Positions 39,222-48,881 of a stretch of 64,000 nucleotides of DNA are shown here, one piece after another. The stretch comes from Oceanidesulfovibrio indonesiensis (GTDB lineage Bacteria > Desulfobacterota > Desulfovibrionia > Desulfovibrionales > Desulfovibrionaceae). How positions within the stretch are numbered: the first letter of the stretch is position 1; the number at the start of each line of letters is the position of its first letter. Below the pieces are notes generated by a model that was given only the letters and a program-made list of their open reading frames with translations, had not been told where the DNA came from and made no database searches. Where the stretch lies: NCBI RefSeq assembly GCF_007625075.1, contig NZ_QMIE01000002.1:91873-155872 (forward strand), written 5' to 3'. Both the position numbers and the translations under genes were made by a program.

Positions 39222-40388
39222 ATGGCCAAAATATCAGAATATCCACCACCGCTCGGGGACCGGCGCATCACCGCTCTGGATATAGCACGCCTCTTCGGCA
39301 TGGTGCTGGTGTATTACGGCCATGCCATCGAGCAGGTCATGTATCTTGGCAACGAAACAGCCGCCATGCAATACAAGTTCATCTATTCGTTCCACATGCC
39401 GTTCTTTTTCCTGGTAGCCGGGTATGTGGCCAAGCCGGAGAAGCTGGAACTGAAAGCGCCGGCCTTCTTCAAACGTCTCGCCGCCTCGCGGCTCGTACCA
39501 TACTTCTTCTTCAGCCTCGTTTTCCTGGGACTGAGCCTGGTGATCCCCGGGACCTTCGTGCTTTCGGATCTCACATCCCTGCAAGGATACATGGCTGGAA
39601 TTGCGCGCACGCTGCTGGGCATTCCGGTCTACAACATCCCCATGTGGTTCCTGGCCAGCCTGGTTTCCGTGGAGGTGCTGCATTACCTTGTGGGGCGGCA
39701 TCTGCGCACGGACGCCAGCATCATCGTCGCCGCCCTGGGGTTCTATATCTTCGGCTACTATCTCAATCTGGATTTCCAGTTCATTCAGTTCGACAAGATA
39801 TTCCAGTGGAATTACTGGTTCATCCACCAGGCGCCAGTGGGCTATGCATTCTACCTGGTGGGCGTTCTGCTGCGCCGCGGCGGCGCGTTTTACGAGAACA
39901 CACGGCCGAAAGAGTCCGGGAAGCGGTCGTGGAGGATTCTGGCCGGTGCGGTAGCATGCCTCGCCGTGGTCTGGCTCACGTACAACCTGAACTCGGGACC
40001 GTTCCGCTACTTCGACGCAGTGGTCTTCATGCTTTCGGGCCACGGCAACGTGTTCTGGTTCCCGTTCACGGCGCTGGCTGGCTCCATGATGCTGTTGCTC
40101 TTCGCCAGAGCTTCGGGTGAAAACCGCATTCTGGCGTTCCTGGGCCGGAACGTGCTGATACTGTTCATTCTGAACGGCGTGTTCTACCATTTCATCAACA
40201 TGCACTTCGCGGCGTGGGTCACAGAAAATCTGCCGGCGAATCCGCTGGTCCTCACGCTGTCCACCGCTGTTTTCACTGTGGGCTGCCTTGCGGCATGCCT
40301 GCCTCTGGTCTGGTTATTGAACAAATTCATACCGCAGATGGTGGGGCGGCCTCAGTTGTCCGGTCCATTGCTGCCCCGTCTGATCTGA
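39222..40388 (+). CDS. acyltransferase-3 family membrane protein
   Basis: Multi-pass membrane O-acyltransferase (388 residues, about 10 helices) of the OafA/fucose-acetyltransferase-like family. The N-terminal ITALDIARLFGMVLVYYGHAIEQV and the IYSFHMPFFFLVAGYV stretch carry the conserved His and Arg. Substrate may be a surface glycan. It lies between two giant kinases and ends at a strong terminator. Confidence 0.88.
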   Translation: MAKISEYPPPLGDRRITALDIARLFGMVLVYYGHAIEQVMYLGNETAAMQYKFIYSFHMPFFFLVAGYVAKPEKLELKAPAFFKRLAASRLVPYFFFSLVFLGLSLVIPGTFVLSDLTSLQGYMAGIARTLLGIPVYNIPMWFLASLVSVEVLHYLVGRHLRTDASIIVAALGFYIFGYYLNLDFQFIQFDKIFQWNYWFIHQAPVGYAFYLVGVLLRRGGAFYENTRPKESGKRSWRILAGAVACLAVVWLTYNLNSGPFRYFDAVVFMLSGHGNVFWFPFTALAGSMMLLLFARASGENRILAFLGRNVLILFILNGVFYHFINMHFAAWVTENLPANPLVLTLSTAVFTVGCLAACLPLVWLLNKFIPQMVGRPQLSGPLLPRLI

Positions 40389-40860
40389 AAGGAATAGTTC
40401 GGCCTCTGCCGGTCGAGGCGAGGGGAATCGGACCGTCATGCCGAGTGGCGGACAGCTCCGGGGCGAACTTGTCGCGGAATATGGTCGATGGTAGTAGGAA
40501 ATACTGTCGCGTCTGGATTTCAGGTCGCCCGCGAGGGGCCGTCCCAGTTCGCGACTCCCCCGGGACCAGAGTGGCCCGGCTTTTTTTGCTTCGGCATTGC
40601 CTGCAATCGGCCCGGTGTCCGGGTGCCGCCGGGACGGAGGTTCGCGACCGATGGTTTCGCATGGCCGGAGCGGAACGGCAGGCATTATCCGCTCACGGTG
40701 CATGTGCGAACGCACTGGAGGCGGAGCGGCGATTGCTGAAGTCCGCAGGGACTACGAATAGTCCAGTGGCGTTCGCTTCGTGATCGTTCGGAACGCAGGC
40801 GGTCATGTGGCCGACAATGACGTGAGATACATGGTCAACCCATAGAGGACGACTTCGCGT
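40389..40860 (+). other. intergenic region after the acyltransferase
   Basis: About 470 bases. Contains a terminator (40560-40587). The remainder holds short frames with no identifiable product. Confidence 0.45.
40560..40587 (+). terminator. terminator downstream of the acyltransferase gene
   Basis: CCGGGACC ... GGCCCGG stem (7 bp with one bulge, AGAGT loop), followed by C and seven T. Confidence 0.7.
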
Positions 40861-43800
40861 ATGCATTCCGGCCACACAACTGGCGACCTCCGCTCCAAAA
40901 GCAGCACGATATCGTATCAATCCGTCATTCTGTACGGAGTGGCCGCATTCGCATTGTTTGCGGGTCTGTATATTTCCCTCCGGCACAGCTTTCTTCTTTT
41001 CCACAGCGTGGCCGAGATGCTGAGCATCGTTGTGGCCTTCAGTATTTCACTCATATACTGGAATGCCCGCCACATCATCCGCAACACGTACATCAGTGTT
41101 GTCGGCATCGCATTCGGCTTCATCGCCCTCGTGGACCTTCTTCATCTCCTTTCCTACAAGGGAATGAACATTTTCGTCGGATATGACGCCGATCTGCCGA
41201 CACAGTTATGGATAGCAGGACGGTATATGCAGGCGGCGGCGTTGCTGGCCGCGCCGCTCCTCATCCGCCGACGGCTCAATGAGAACGGAGTATTCTTCGT
41301 CTGGCTCATCGTCACGACGGTACTGTTCATGTCGATCTTCGGCGACGTGTTTCCCGCCTGCTATGTGGAAGGCCAGGGCCAGACGCCGTTCAAGATATGG
41401 AGCGAGTATCTGATCTGCGCCATGCTGGCAGGCGCTGTCTGGGTGCTTCTGAAACGACGCAGTCTCTTCAAGCCCCTGGTGGTGCGGCTGCTCGTTTGGG
41501 CGATTGCGCTGAACATTGTTTCGGAACTCGCCTTCACCTCCTACATCGGGGTGTACGACATTGCAAATGTCCTCGGCCATATCCTCAAGATAGGCTCCTC
41601 GCTTCTCATCTACAAAGCCCTGGTGGAGACGAGCCTGCGCGATCCGTACCAGGTTCTCTTCAAGGAACTCACGGACAGCGAAGAACGATACCGGGAGCTT
41701 GTCGAGGTGTTGCCGGCAGCCATGTGCACCTACGACAGCAACGGCGCTATGACATTCTACAATGATCAGGCCGTGCGAATATGGGGCAGGTCGCCGGAAT
41801 CCGACGCCGCGGGCGCGCTGCTTCCCGGGTTCGCACTGCGCCGGCTGGACGGCGCGCCGCTTCCCGAGGACCAGGCCCCCGTTGGCCTCGCTTTGCGCAC
41901 GGGGACGAGTTGCCGCAATGAAGAGCTGATCGTGGAAAGGCCCGACGGCTCTCAGGCATTCATTTCCGCAAATGTGAACCCGCTGCATGACGCCGACGGA
42001 AAAATCCGCGGAGCCATCGCCGTTTTTCTGGAAATCACCGAACGCAAGCAGGCCGAGAAGAAGGTGGGGATACTGGCCCGGTTTCCGCAGGAAAACCCGA
42101 ATCCGGTCATGCGGTTCGCCGGCAATGGCTCGCTTCTCTATGCGAACGAGCCGAGCGGGTCGTTGCTCGATCATTGGGGCGCCAGGGTGGGGCGGCCAGG
42201 GCCGCCCTGGCTTCATGAGCAGGTGAAGCTCGCCCTGCACCAGGGCGAGGTCCTCATGACGGAGATCGAGATCGGGAACGCCACATACGCGCTTTCGCTG
42301 GCTCCGGTAATGGACGAGGGCTACGTGAACATCTACGGCATGGACATCACGGAGCGCAAAAAGGCAGTGGAGGAGCTGCGCATCAGCCGCGCCGACCTCA
42401 ACCTTGCGCAGAAGGTGGCCCATGTCGGCAGTTGGCGTCTGGATGTCCGGCAGAATCGCCTGGAGTGGTCCGAGGAGACCTACCGCATGTTCGGCATGTC
42501 TCCGGGAACGCCGCTCAGCTACGAGTCGTTCCTGGAGCGAGTCCACCCGGAGGACAGGGCGCTCGTGGAAAAACGCTGGGAAGAAGCGTTGCGTGGCGAA
42601 CCATACGAGGTGGAGCACCGCATCGTGGCGGACGGCGAGGTGAAATGGGTGCGTGAACTGGCGACATTGGAGTTCGATGCGCATGGCGATCTGGTCGGCG
42701 GATTCGGAACGGTGCAGGACATCACCAGCCTGAAGAGACACGAATTGCAGCTAGAGCGACTCGCCTACGAGCAGAGCGGACTGGCCGAGGCGGCGCGGCA
42801 GCTCTCCATGGCCGATTCCATGCAGGAGATCACGGCGGTGGTGTGTCGCGCTGCAAGGAGACTTGCCGATGCCGACGGCGCAACCTTCGTGCTCATGGAA
42901 GAGGACATGTGCCACTATGTGGACGAAGACGCTGTGTCGCCGCTCTGGAAGGGCAAGCGATTTGCGCGGAGCGCGTGCATCAGCGGTTGGGTAATGGAGA
43001 ACAAGGAGCCTGCGGTCATCGGCAACGTGTACGTCGACCCGCGCATTCCGATCGAGCCCTATAAGGTTACCTTCGTGCAGAGCCTGGTCGTGGCGCCGGT
43101 CCGGCCGGAAGCGCCCCTGGCGGCCATCGGCGTGTACTGGGCTGAACGGGGCGAACCCCGGCCGGAAACCGTGCAACTCATCCAGTCTATTGCCGACCTC
43201 GCTTCCGTGGCCATGCAGAATGTGAATCTTTACGAGCGGCTGCGACGCAGCAACCGGATGTACAAAGAGCAAAAAGAGCTTGCGGAAGCCGCCAACAACG
43301 CCAAGTCCGAGTTCCTGGCCAACATGAGCCACGAGATACGCACGCCGCTCACAGGCATGCTGGGAATGACGGATCTGCTGCTGGACAACCTCAAAGGCGA
43401 AAAGAACATAGAGTATGCGCAGCACATGAAACTGGCCGGGGAGGCCCTGCGGGCAATCATCGACGATATTCTGGACCTGTCCAAAATCGAGGCGGGCAAG
43501 ATGGAACTGGAGCTGGTGGCAGTCCGGCTGAGCGAGTCCATCGGGCAGTGCCTGGCCCTGTACGAACCCATGGCCCGGGAAAAGGACCTGGGCTGGCGCG
43601 TGGAGTACCCAAAGAGCCTCCCGGACTATGTCCTTGTGGACGAAAGCAAGCTCCACCAGGTGCTGCGCAACCTGGTTTCAAACGCCATCAAGTTCACCGA
43701 CTCGGGCGAAGTGGCTGTGCTCGCTGAATATCTGAACAGAAACGGGAACGGGAATGGAATGCTTCAGATATCCGTGCAGGATACGGGCATAGGCATTCCG

Positions 43801-44871
43801 CAGGACAGGACCCATGAATTGTATCAGGAGTTCACCCAGCTCGACAGCTCGTACCACAAGGCCCACGGCGGCACTGGTCTCGGCCTTGCCATCTCCAAGC
43901 GCCTCGTGGAACTCATGGGCGGCGATATCGAACTGGAAAGCGAGCCGGGCAGCGGGACCATGTTCACCATCACCGTTCCCGCTCCGAAAACCGACGCGCC
44001 GGCACATCCGCCGCTGGATTTCTTCGAGGCGAGCGGCTGCCGGTCTCTGCGTCTGCTCGTTGCCGAAGACAATCCGGTAAACCAGTATCTCGTGCGCGAG
44101 CTGCTGGACCGCGCCGGGTGCGATTTCACCCTGGCGGAAAACGGCGCCATTGTGCTGGAGCGTCTGGAAGAAGACGAAGCAGGCTATGATCTCGTGCTCA
44201 TGGACATCAACATGCCGGGCCTGGACGGCGTGCAGACCACAAGGCGCATCCGGGAGTCCGGGAAAGCCTACGCAACCATTCCCATTATTGCGCTGACGGC
44301 CTACGCCATGCCGGAAGAACGGCAGAGGTTCATGGACGCGGGCATGGACGGTTATCTCGCCAAGCCGTTTACCGTGCAGCAGTTGCTCGCCGTTATCAGT
44401 GAAATGCCGACCGGACGGATAGCCGGCAGGCCGCGCCCGGACGAGGCGCCTGGGACTGCATGCAGGGGAGGCGCGTCCCCAACGGTGGAGCAGGCCTCCG
44501 TGTCCGCGCCCGAGAAGGGGGAGGACGGTGTCCTGGACGAGGCGCATCTGAGGCAGGTGTTCCGGGAAAATGCGGAAGACCTGCACGAACTCGTGGCAAT
44601 GCTCGAAGCCGAGCACCCGGAGCAACTCAAATCCATGCGCAGGCTGCTGCAGGAAGGAAGGCACCAGGAAACTGCGGATATGGCCCATTCAATCGCCAGC
44701 GGATTCGGGGCCGTAGGCCTGCGCCATGCTGCCGGGGAAAGCTTGCGGCTGGAGCGGCTCCTGCGAGCCGGAGACATAAGCGATGCCGTGATCCTGCTTG
44801 CCGCTCTGCACGATACTGTCGACCACTCTTTCACGGCCGTGAAGGATTGGATACGCTCGAATCTTGGTTGA
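40861..44871 (+). CDS. MASE3-PAS-GAF hybrid histidine kinase with REC and Hpt
   Basis: 1336 residues. N-terminal MASE3-type membrane sensor of 7-8 helices (about 20-250), PAS domains (280-400, 400-500, 510-620), GAF domain (about 640-790), HisKA with H824 in SHEIRTP, HATPase (NLVSNAIKF, DTGIGIPQD, GTGLGLAIS), receiver with D1115 (LVLMDINMPG), and Hpt with H1276 (MAHSIASGF). The C-terminal half closely matches the kinase at 35045, so the two are paralogues with different sensors. No partner response regulator is adjacent. Confidence 0.93.
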   Translation: MHSGHTTGDLRSKSSTISYQSVILYGVAAFALFAGLYISLRHSFLLFHSVAEMLSIVVAFSISLIYWNARHIIRNTYISVVGIAFGFIALVDLLHLLSYKGMNIFVGYDADLPTQLWIAGRYMQAAALLAAPLLIRRRLNENGVFFVWLIVTTVLFMSIFGDVFPACYVEGQGQTPFKIWSEYLICAMLAGAVWVLLKRRSLFKPLVVRLLVWAIALNIVSELAFTSYIGVYDIANVLGHILKIGSSLLIYKALVETSLRDPYQVLFKELTDSEERYRELVEVLPAAMCTYDSNGAMTFYNDQAVRIWGRSPESDAAGALLPGFALRRLDGAPLPEDQAPVGLALRTGTSCRNEELIVERPDGSQAFISANVNPLHDADGKIRGAIAVFLEITERKQAEKKVGILARFPQENPNPVMRFAGNGSLLYANEPSGSLLDHWGARVGRPGPPWLHEQVKLALHQGEVLMTEIEIGNATYALSLAPVMDEGYVNIYGMDITERKKAVEELRISRADLNLAQKVAHVGSWRLDVRQNRLEWSEETYRMFGMSPGTPLSYESFLERVHPEDRALVEKRWEEALRGEPYEVEHRIVADGEVKWVRELATLEFDAHGDLVGGFGTVQDITSLKRHELQLERLAYEQSGLAEAARQLSMADSMQEITAVVCRAARRLADADGATFVLMEEDMCHYVDEDAVSPLWKGKRFARSACISGWVMENKEPAVIGNVYVDPRIPIEPYKVTFVQSLVVAPVRPEAPLAAIGVYWAERGEPRPETVQLIQSIADLASVAMQNVNLYERLRRSNRMYKEQKELAEAANNAKSEFLANMSHEIRTPLTGMLGMTDLLLDNLKGEKNIEYAQHMKLAGEALRAIIDDILDLSKIEAGKMELELVAVRLSESIGQCLALYEPMAREKDLGWRVEYPKSLPDYVLVDESKLHQVLRNLVSNAIKFTDSGEVAVLAEYLNRNGNGNGMLQISVQDTGIGIPQDRTHELYQEFTQLDSSYHKAHGGTGLGLAISKRLVELMGGDIELESEPGSGTMFTITVPAPKTDAPAHPPLDFFEASGCRSLRLLVAEDNPVNQYLVRELLDRAGCDFTLAENGAIVLERLEEDEAGYDLVLMDINMPGLDGVQTTRRIRESGKAYATIPIIALTAYAMPEERQRFMDAGMDGYLAKPFTVQQLLAVISEMPTGRIAGRPRPDEAPGTACRGGASPTVEQASVSAPEKGEDGVLDEAHLRQVFRENAEDLHELVAMLEAEHPEQLKSMRRLLQEGRHQETADMAHSIASGFGAVGLRHAAGESLRLERLLRAGDISDAVILLAALHDTVDHSFTAVKDWIRSNLG

Positions 44872-45062
44872 GCCGATCTCGGTGGAGCGGCGTCCTGAGT
44901 AACCGCACATCTCCCCGGTTATTTTAGACTACCCCGATCCAATGCGCGGTCCGGAAACACGCTGCATCGCCCCCAGGCATGCGGCGGCCTCTGCTCGCTT
45001 TTGCCTCAAGTGAGTTCGATGGAGTGAACACGAGGCCGGTGTTGGAGGTTTTGTATTGACGT

Positions 45063-45077
45063 TGATAATCATTTTCA
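45063..45077. promoter_or_regulatory. near-perfect Fur box before the MoxR/VWA operon
   Basis: TGATAATCATTTTCA matches the 7-1-7 Fur core (TGATAATnATTATCA) at 14 of 15 positions. It lies 44 bases before ATG 45121, between TTGACG (45056-45061) and a weak -10 (TAAAAG, 45079-45084), so bound repressor would block RNA polymerase. Confidence 0.7.
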
Positions 45078-45120
45078 ATAAAAGACGGCTTCAGAACAAT
45101 TGCCGGAGGTACGCAATACA

Positions 45121-46107
45121 ATGAAGCCGTCAGAAATAGTCTCCGCCCTTGAACTGCTGCTGGAAGTTCGGCAGCCGGTTTTTCTCTGGGGAGCGCCCGG
45201 TGTGGGCAAGAGCCAGGTCGTGGCCCAGGTCGCGGCGGAGCATGGTATGGAATTGGTCGATATCCGGGCGGTATTGCTCGATCCTGTCGACCTGCGGGGC
45301 ATCCCGCGAATAGACGATGCGGGCAACGCCGTGTGGTGCCCTCCGTCGTTTCTTCCCCGCAGCGGGCGGGGCATTCTGTTCCTGGACGAGTTGAACACGG
45401 CGCCGCCGCTGGTGCAGGCCGCCTGTTATCAGCTCATCCTGGACCGCAAGCTCGGCGAGTACGAGCTGCCCGAGGACTGGACCATCGTTGCCGCGGGCAA
45501 TCGGGAGTCCGACAGGGCGGTGACTCATCGCATGCCGTCGGCACTGGCCAACCGGATGATTCACCTGGATTTCGATCCGGACCTGGACGACTGGCTGGCG
45601 TGGGCGGAGCGCACCGGCGTCGAGCCGAAGCTGCGCGCTTTTCTGCGGTTCCGGCCCAAGCTGCTCCACGCCTTCGATCCTAAGAAAAGCGAAAAGGCGT
45701 TCCCCTCGCCGCGCTCATGGGAGTTCGCTTCCCGCATCATCGCCGCCGACAGACCCGCGCGGATAACTCACGCGCTGCTCAAGGGCGCGGTAGGCGAGGC
45801 CGCTGCCGCCGAATGCATCGGGTTCCTCAAAATTTATGACGAGCTGCCCGATGCCGAAGCCATGCTGGCCGACCCAGGCGGGGTGCGCATTCCGGACGAT
45901 CCGGCTGTGATCTATGCCATGTGCGAATCCGTTGCCCGTGAGGCGTCGGACGAGACCATGTCCAGCCTTGCCGTGCTGGCCGCGCGCATGCCTGTGGAGT
46001 TCAGCGTGCTGCTCATGCGGGATGCCGCGGCCGTGGAGCCTTCAATCGTGGAGACTGAAGCATTCCAGGGATGGGCCCGCGCCAACCATGAGGTACTGGT
46101 GTCGTGA
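45121..46107 (+). CDS. MoxR-type AAA+ ATPase
   Basis: MoxR-family ATPase, 328 residues, that acts as a chaperone or metal-insertion motor with a VWA partner. Walker A GAPGVGKSQ (24-32), the DPVDLRGIP stretch typical of MoxR insert, Walker B GILFLDELNTAP, and sensor AGNRESD. ATG 45121 is chosen because GGAGG (from 45103) stands upstream. Ends in a GTGA overlap with the VWA gene. Iron control via the upstream Fur box is inferred. Confidence 0.9.
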   Translation: MKPSEIVSALELLLEVRQPVFLWGAPGVGKSQVVAQVAAEHGMELVDIRAVLLDPVDLRGIPRIDDAGNAVWCPPSFLPRSGRGILFLDELNTAPPLVQAACYQLILDRKLGEYELPEDWTIVAAGNRESDRAVTHRMPSALANRMIHLDFDPDLDDWLAWAERTGVEPKLRAFLRFRPKLLHAFDPKKSEKAFPSPRSWEFASRIIAADRPARITHALLKGAVGEAAAAECIGFLKIYDELPDAEAMLADPGGVRIPDDPAVIYAMCESVAREASDETMSSLAVLAARMPVEFSVLLMRDAAAVEPSIVETEAFQGWARANHEVLVS

Positions 46108-47426
46108 ACCAGGCCGCACGCGACAAGATGATCAAGGCCAGGAGCGAGCTGGTTCTGGATCAACCGTTCTTTGCGCATCTGGCATTGCGGCTGGAGATGC
46201 GCGAGGACCCCACATGCCGCACCGCCTGGTCTGATGGCCGCGTTCTGGCCTACAACCCCTCGTACATCGAGATTATGCCGCTGGAGAAGGTGAAGGGCCT
46301 GCAATGCCACGAGGTTTTGCACCTTGCGTGTGGCCACCACCTGCGCCGCGGCGAACGCGACGCCGCCACGTGGAACAAAGCCTGCGACTACGCCATCAAT
46401 CCCATTCTGCTGGAGGCCGGCATCCAGCTGCCCACCGGCTATCTGGATGATCCTGCCCTTCACGACAAAAGCGCCGATTCCATCTACGCCGCGCTCGTGG
46501 ACAGGGACGAGGAATCCCGGGGCGGCGCAGAAACGGGGGCCGAGCAGGAAACCGATACGCAGGAAGACGCTCAGGGCGGCGGCGCTGCGGGCGAGCAGGG
46601 AGCCGAGCTGAAGGAGTCCGGCGACGACACGTCCGAAGGCGCCGGCGATGATGGCTCCGCGGCTGCCGGGCTGGACGAGGACGGCGAGGCGACGCCGCCG
46701 AGCGAACAGGAAAACGATCCCGGCATGAGCGGCGAGGTGCGCGACGCCCCCTCAAACAGCGGCGGCAAGGACAGTGCAGCGGAGATGGCGCGTGAAGAGG
46801 ACTCCTGGCAGGTGGCCGTAGCCCAGGCCCTGCACAAGGCGCGCGAGTCCGGCGAGATGCCGGGTTCCCTGGAACGGTTGCTCGCCGAGGCGCTGTCGCC
46901 GTCCCTGAACTGGCGGGAGCTATTGCGCCGTTTCCTGGCAAATGTCGCGCGGAATGACTTCTCATGGGTCCGGCCCAACCGCCGGTATCTGCACGCCGGG
47001 CTGTATCTGCCGGGGCTGGAGAGCGAAGAACTGGCCGAGGTGGCCGTGGCCGTGGACGTATCCGGCAGCATTACCCAGAGCGAACTGGACAGTTTCGGCG
47101 CCGAGCTCTCCGCCGTGCTCGAAGAGTTCGAAACCACAGTGACCGTCTTTACCTGCGACGCTGCCGTGACCACGCAGGAACGGCTCGCCCGCTGGGACCT
47201 TCCGCTGGAGTTCGAGGCCCGCGGTGGAGGCGGCACGGATTTCCGTCCGCCATTCGAACGGCTGCAGGAAGACGGCGAGGCCCCGGCTTGCCTCGTCTAC
47301 TTCACGGACATGGAATGCGACAGGTTCCCGGACGAGCCGGACTACCCGGTCCTCTGGGTCACCACCAACATGCAGTACGCCTCGCCGCCGTTCGGCGAGG
47401 TGGCGACCATGGAGCAGGGCATATGA
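46104..47426 (+). CDS. DUF2201 putative metallopeptidase with VWA-like domain
   Basis: 440 residues. The N-terminal DUF2201 region carries a zinc-protease-like motif H69-E70-V-L-H73 with H78 following (HEVLHLACGH). A long acidic, Glu/Gly-rich linker (about 135-230) is followed by the C-terminal VWA-like domain (VAVDVSGSITQSELDSF with a MIDAS-type DxSxS, and GGGGTDFRPPF). GTG start overlaps the MoxR stop. Such pairs use MoxR to drive assembly or metal loading of a target protein; no target gene is present here. Confidence 0.87.
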   Translation: MNQAARDKMIKARSELVLDQPFFAHLALRLEMREDPTCRTAWSDGRVLAYNPSYIEIMPLEKVKGLQCHEVLHLACGHHLRRGERDAATWNKACDYAINPILLEAGIQLPTGYLDDPALHDKSADSIYAALVDRDEESRGGAETGAEQETDTQEDAQGGGAAGEQGAELKESGDDTSEGAGDDGSAAAGLDEDGEATPPSEQENDPGMSGEVRDAPSNSGGKDSAAEMAREEDSWQVAVAQALHKARESGEMPGSLERLLAEALSPSLNWRELLRRFLANVARNDFSWVRPNRRYLHAGLYLPGLESEELAEVAVAVDVSGSITQSELDSFGAELSAVLEEFETTVTVFTCDAAVTTQERLARWDLPLEFEARGGGGTDFRPPFERLQEDGEAPACLVYFTDMECDRFPDEPDYPVLWVTTNMQYASPPFGEVATMEQGI

Positions 47427-47887
47427 ACATCGAATGGACAATCGCCAAGAAACGCGGGAATTTCCGTCCCGTGCTGCGCTACGCCATCACCCTCACGGAC
47501 TATGAAAAGAGCCTCGGCATGCCCGCAGTGCGCATCGAAAGCACCATTCCCAAGCCGCCGGACGCAGGGTTGACCTACTGCTGGCCGGGGCAGAACGAAC
47601 GCGCCGACTGGACCTCGGCCGAGTTCCATTTGCTGATGACGCCGCCGCACACGGACGGGACCTTGAGCAAGAGCCTCAAGTTGCCCTGGCGCGAGGATAA
47701 TGACTACCCTGAGGTGGAAGAGTCCTTCCGCTCACTTCGCGATGCTTTCGAGCGCGCCCTTTCCCAGGCGTCGGCCAGCAGGCCCATGGACGAGACCGGC
47801 AGCCTAGCCATATCCGGCGGCGCCAAAGCGGACATCGCCCCGGCATTCGCCGCCGAGCGCATCCTGCAGGTCGTCAAGGCGTCGTAA
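47423..47887 (+). CDS. protein of unknown function in the MoxR/VWA operon
   Basis: 154-residue soluble protein, no signal peptide or recognised domain. N-terminus MNIEWTIAKKRGNFRPVLRYAITLTDYEK; C-terminal half is charged and helical. ATGA overlap with the VWA gene shows it belongs to the operon. Possibly an accessory subunit. Confidence 0.7.
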   Translation: MNIEWTIAKKRGNFRPVLRYAITLTDYEKSLGMPAVRIESTIPKPPDAGLTYCWPGQNERADWTSAEFHLLMTPPHTDGTLSKSLKLPWREDNDYPEVEESFRSLRDAFERALSQASASRPMDETGSLAISGGAKADIAPAFAAERILQVVKAS

Positions 47888-48054
47888 TCGTCATTCGAAA
47901 GAACTGATGCGCCGTGCTGTGTTGCTTCCTTTTCCGGCTTTGGGTCCGCACATTTACAAGATCTTCCTCACGCAGTAAGTTCCATGGTTGATTGCCCGGG
48001 GGCAGAACGCCGGCAAGGCTGGGTGGAACCGCTCGGGCTACCAGGGAGCGGTGC

Positions 48055-48741
48055 ATGCGCTTTTCGGAAATCGATCTGCTGGCGGAGCTGGAACGGCCGG
48101 AGCACGAGGTGTTGCGCGAGCTGTTCCATTCACGTTCTCTGCCCGCCGGTTCCTTGCTCTACAGCCCGGATGCCCGGGAAAATCTGATTTTCGTGATCCG
48201 CTCCGGCGCCGTGCGGGTTTTTCTGGCCTGCGAGAGCAAGGAGTTCACCCTCGCCATCCTCGGTCCCGGGGATATCTACGCAACCCACAGCGGCGCGTAC
48301 GTCCAGGCCATGGACAAGCCCGTGGAAATGCTCGTCACGCAGGTTAACGAGGTGAGCCGCCGGCTGGTGGACGTGCCGGAGTTCACCAAGACCATGGTCC
48401 GCGTGCTGGGGCAGATGCTCAGCAATTCCTTCGACACCATCCGGGGGCTCGCCTTCCAGAGCTCGTCCGAACGCCTTGCGCAGCTATTCCTTGCACAGTC
48501 CCGCGCCATCCGTCTGCAACAAGGCGAAGAGGGCGGGGTGGAGGTGCAGCTGGGCCTGAACATGCAGCAAATCGCCGACGTCGTGGGGGCGTCGCGGCAG
48601 ACCGTTTCTTCGCTGATCAACGAATTCATGCGGCAGGGCCTGCTGGAGAAGCGCGGCCGCGGAGTCTTTTTCCTGCCGGATCTGGACGGCCTGCGCCGTA
48701 CGGCAGGGCTTCTCGCCATTCCCGAACCGGAAAAAAAATGA
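48055..48741 (+). CDS. cooA: CooA-like CO-sensing CRP/FNR-family regulator
   Basis: 228-residue heme sensor that switches on CO dehydrogenase genes. Cyclic-nucleotide-like domain (1-130), long dimer helix, C-terminal HTH (NMQQIADVVGASRQTVSSLINEF). H78 in GDIYATHSGAYV aligns with the CooA proximal heme ligand (GDLFCMHSG, GDIFCTHTR in two well-known CooA). The Cys two residues before is replaced (A76). Sequence after the ligand (QAMDKPVE) matches the Carboxydothermus protein. ATG 48055 has AGGGAG upstream; the upstream extension was rejected. Lies directly before cooS. Confidence 0.88.
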   Translation: MRFSEIDLLAELERPEHEVLRELFHSRSLPAGSLLYSPDARENLIFVIRSGAVRVFLACESKEFTLAILGPGDIYATHSGAYVQAMDKPVEMLVTQVNEVSRRLVDVPEFTKTMVRVLGQMLSNSFDTIRGLAFQSSSERLAQLFLAQSRAIRLQQGEEGGVEVQLGLNMQQIADVVGASRQTVSSLINEFMRQGLLEKRGRGVFFLPDLDGLRRTAGLLAIPEPEKK

Positions 48742-48756
48742 CCCAAATGCCATAAA

Positions 48757-48772
48757 TGTCGCGAATGCGACA
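48757..48772. promoter_or_regulatory. CooA-type binding site upstream of cooS
   Basis: TGTCGCGAATGCGACA, a perfect 6-4-6 inverted repeat that reads as TGTCG-N6-CGACA, as in CRP-family/CooA sites. Its centre is about 41.5 bases before the transcription start implied by a possible -10 (TATCGT, 48794-48799), the class II geometry. ATG of cooS is at 48882. Confidence 0.75.
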
Positions 48773-48881
48773 AACACGGTCGGAAAATCGGCGTATCGTC
48801 TCCTGTAGCAACAAGCCAATCTGAGACCGGTTGCGGTGTCCGACTCCGGAAACGCCGCGCCGCGAAACGCGGGAGGAGCGT

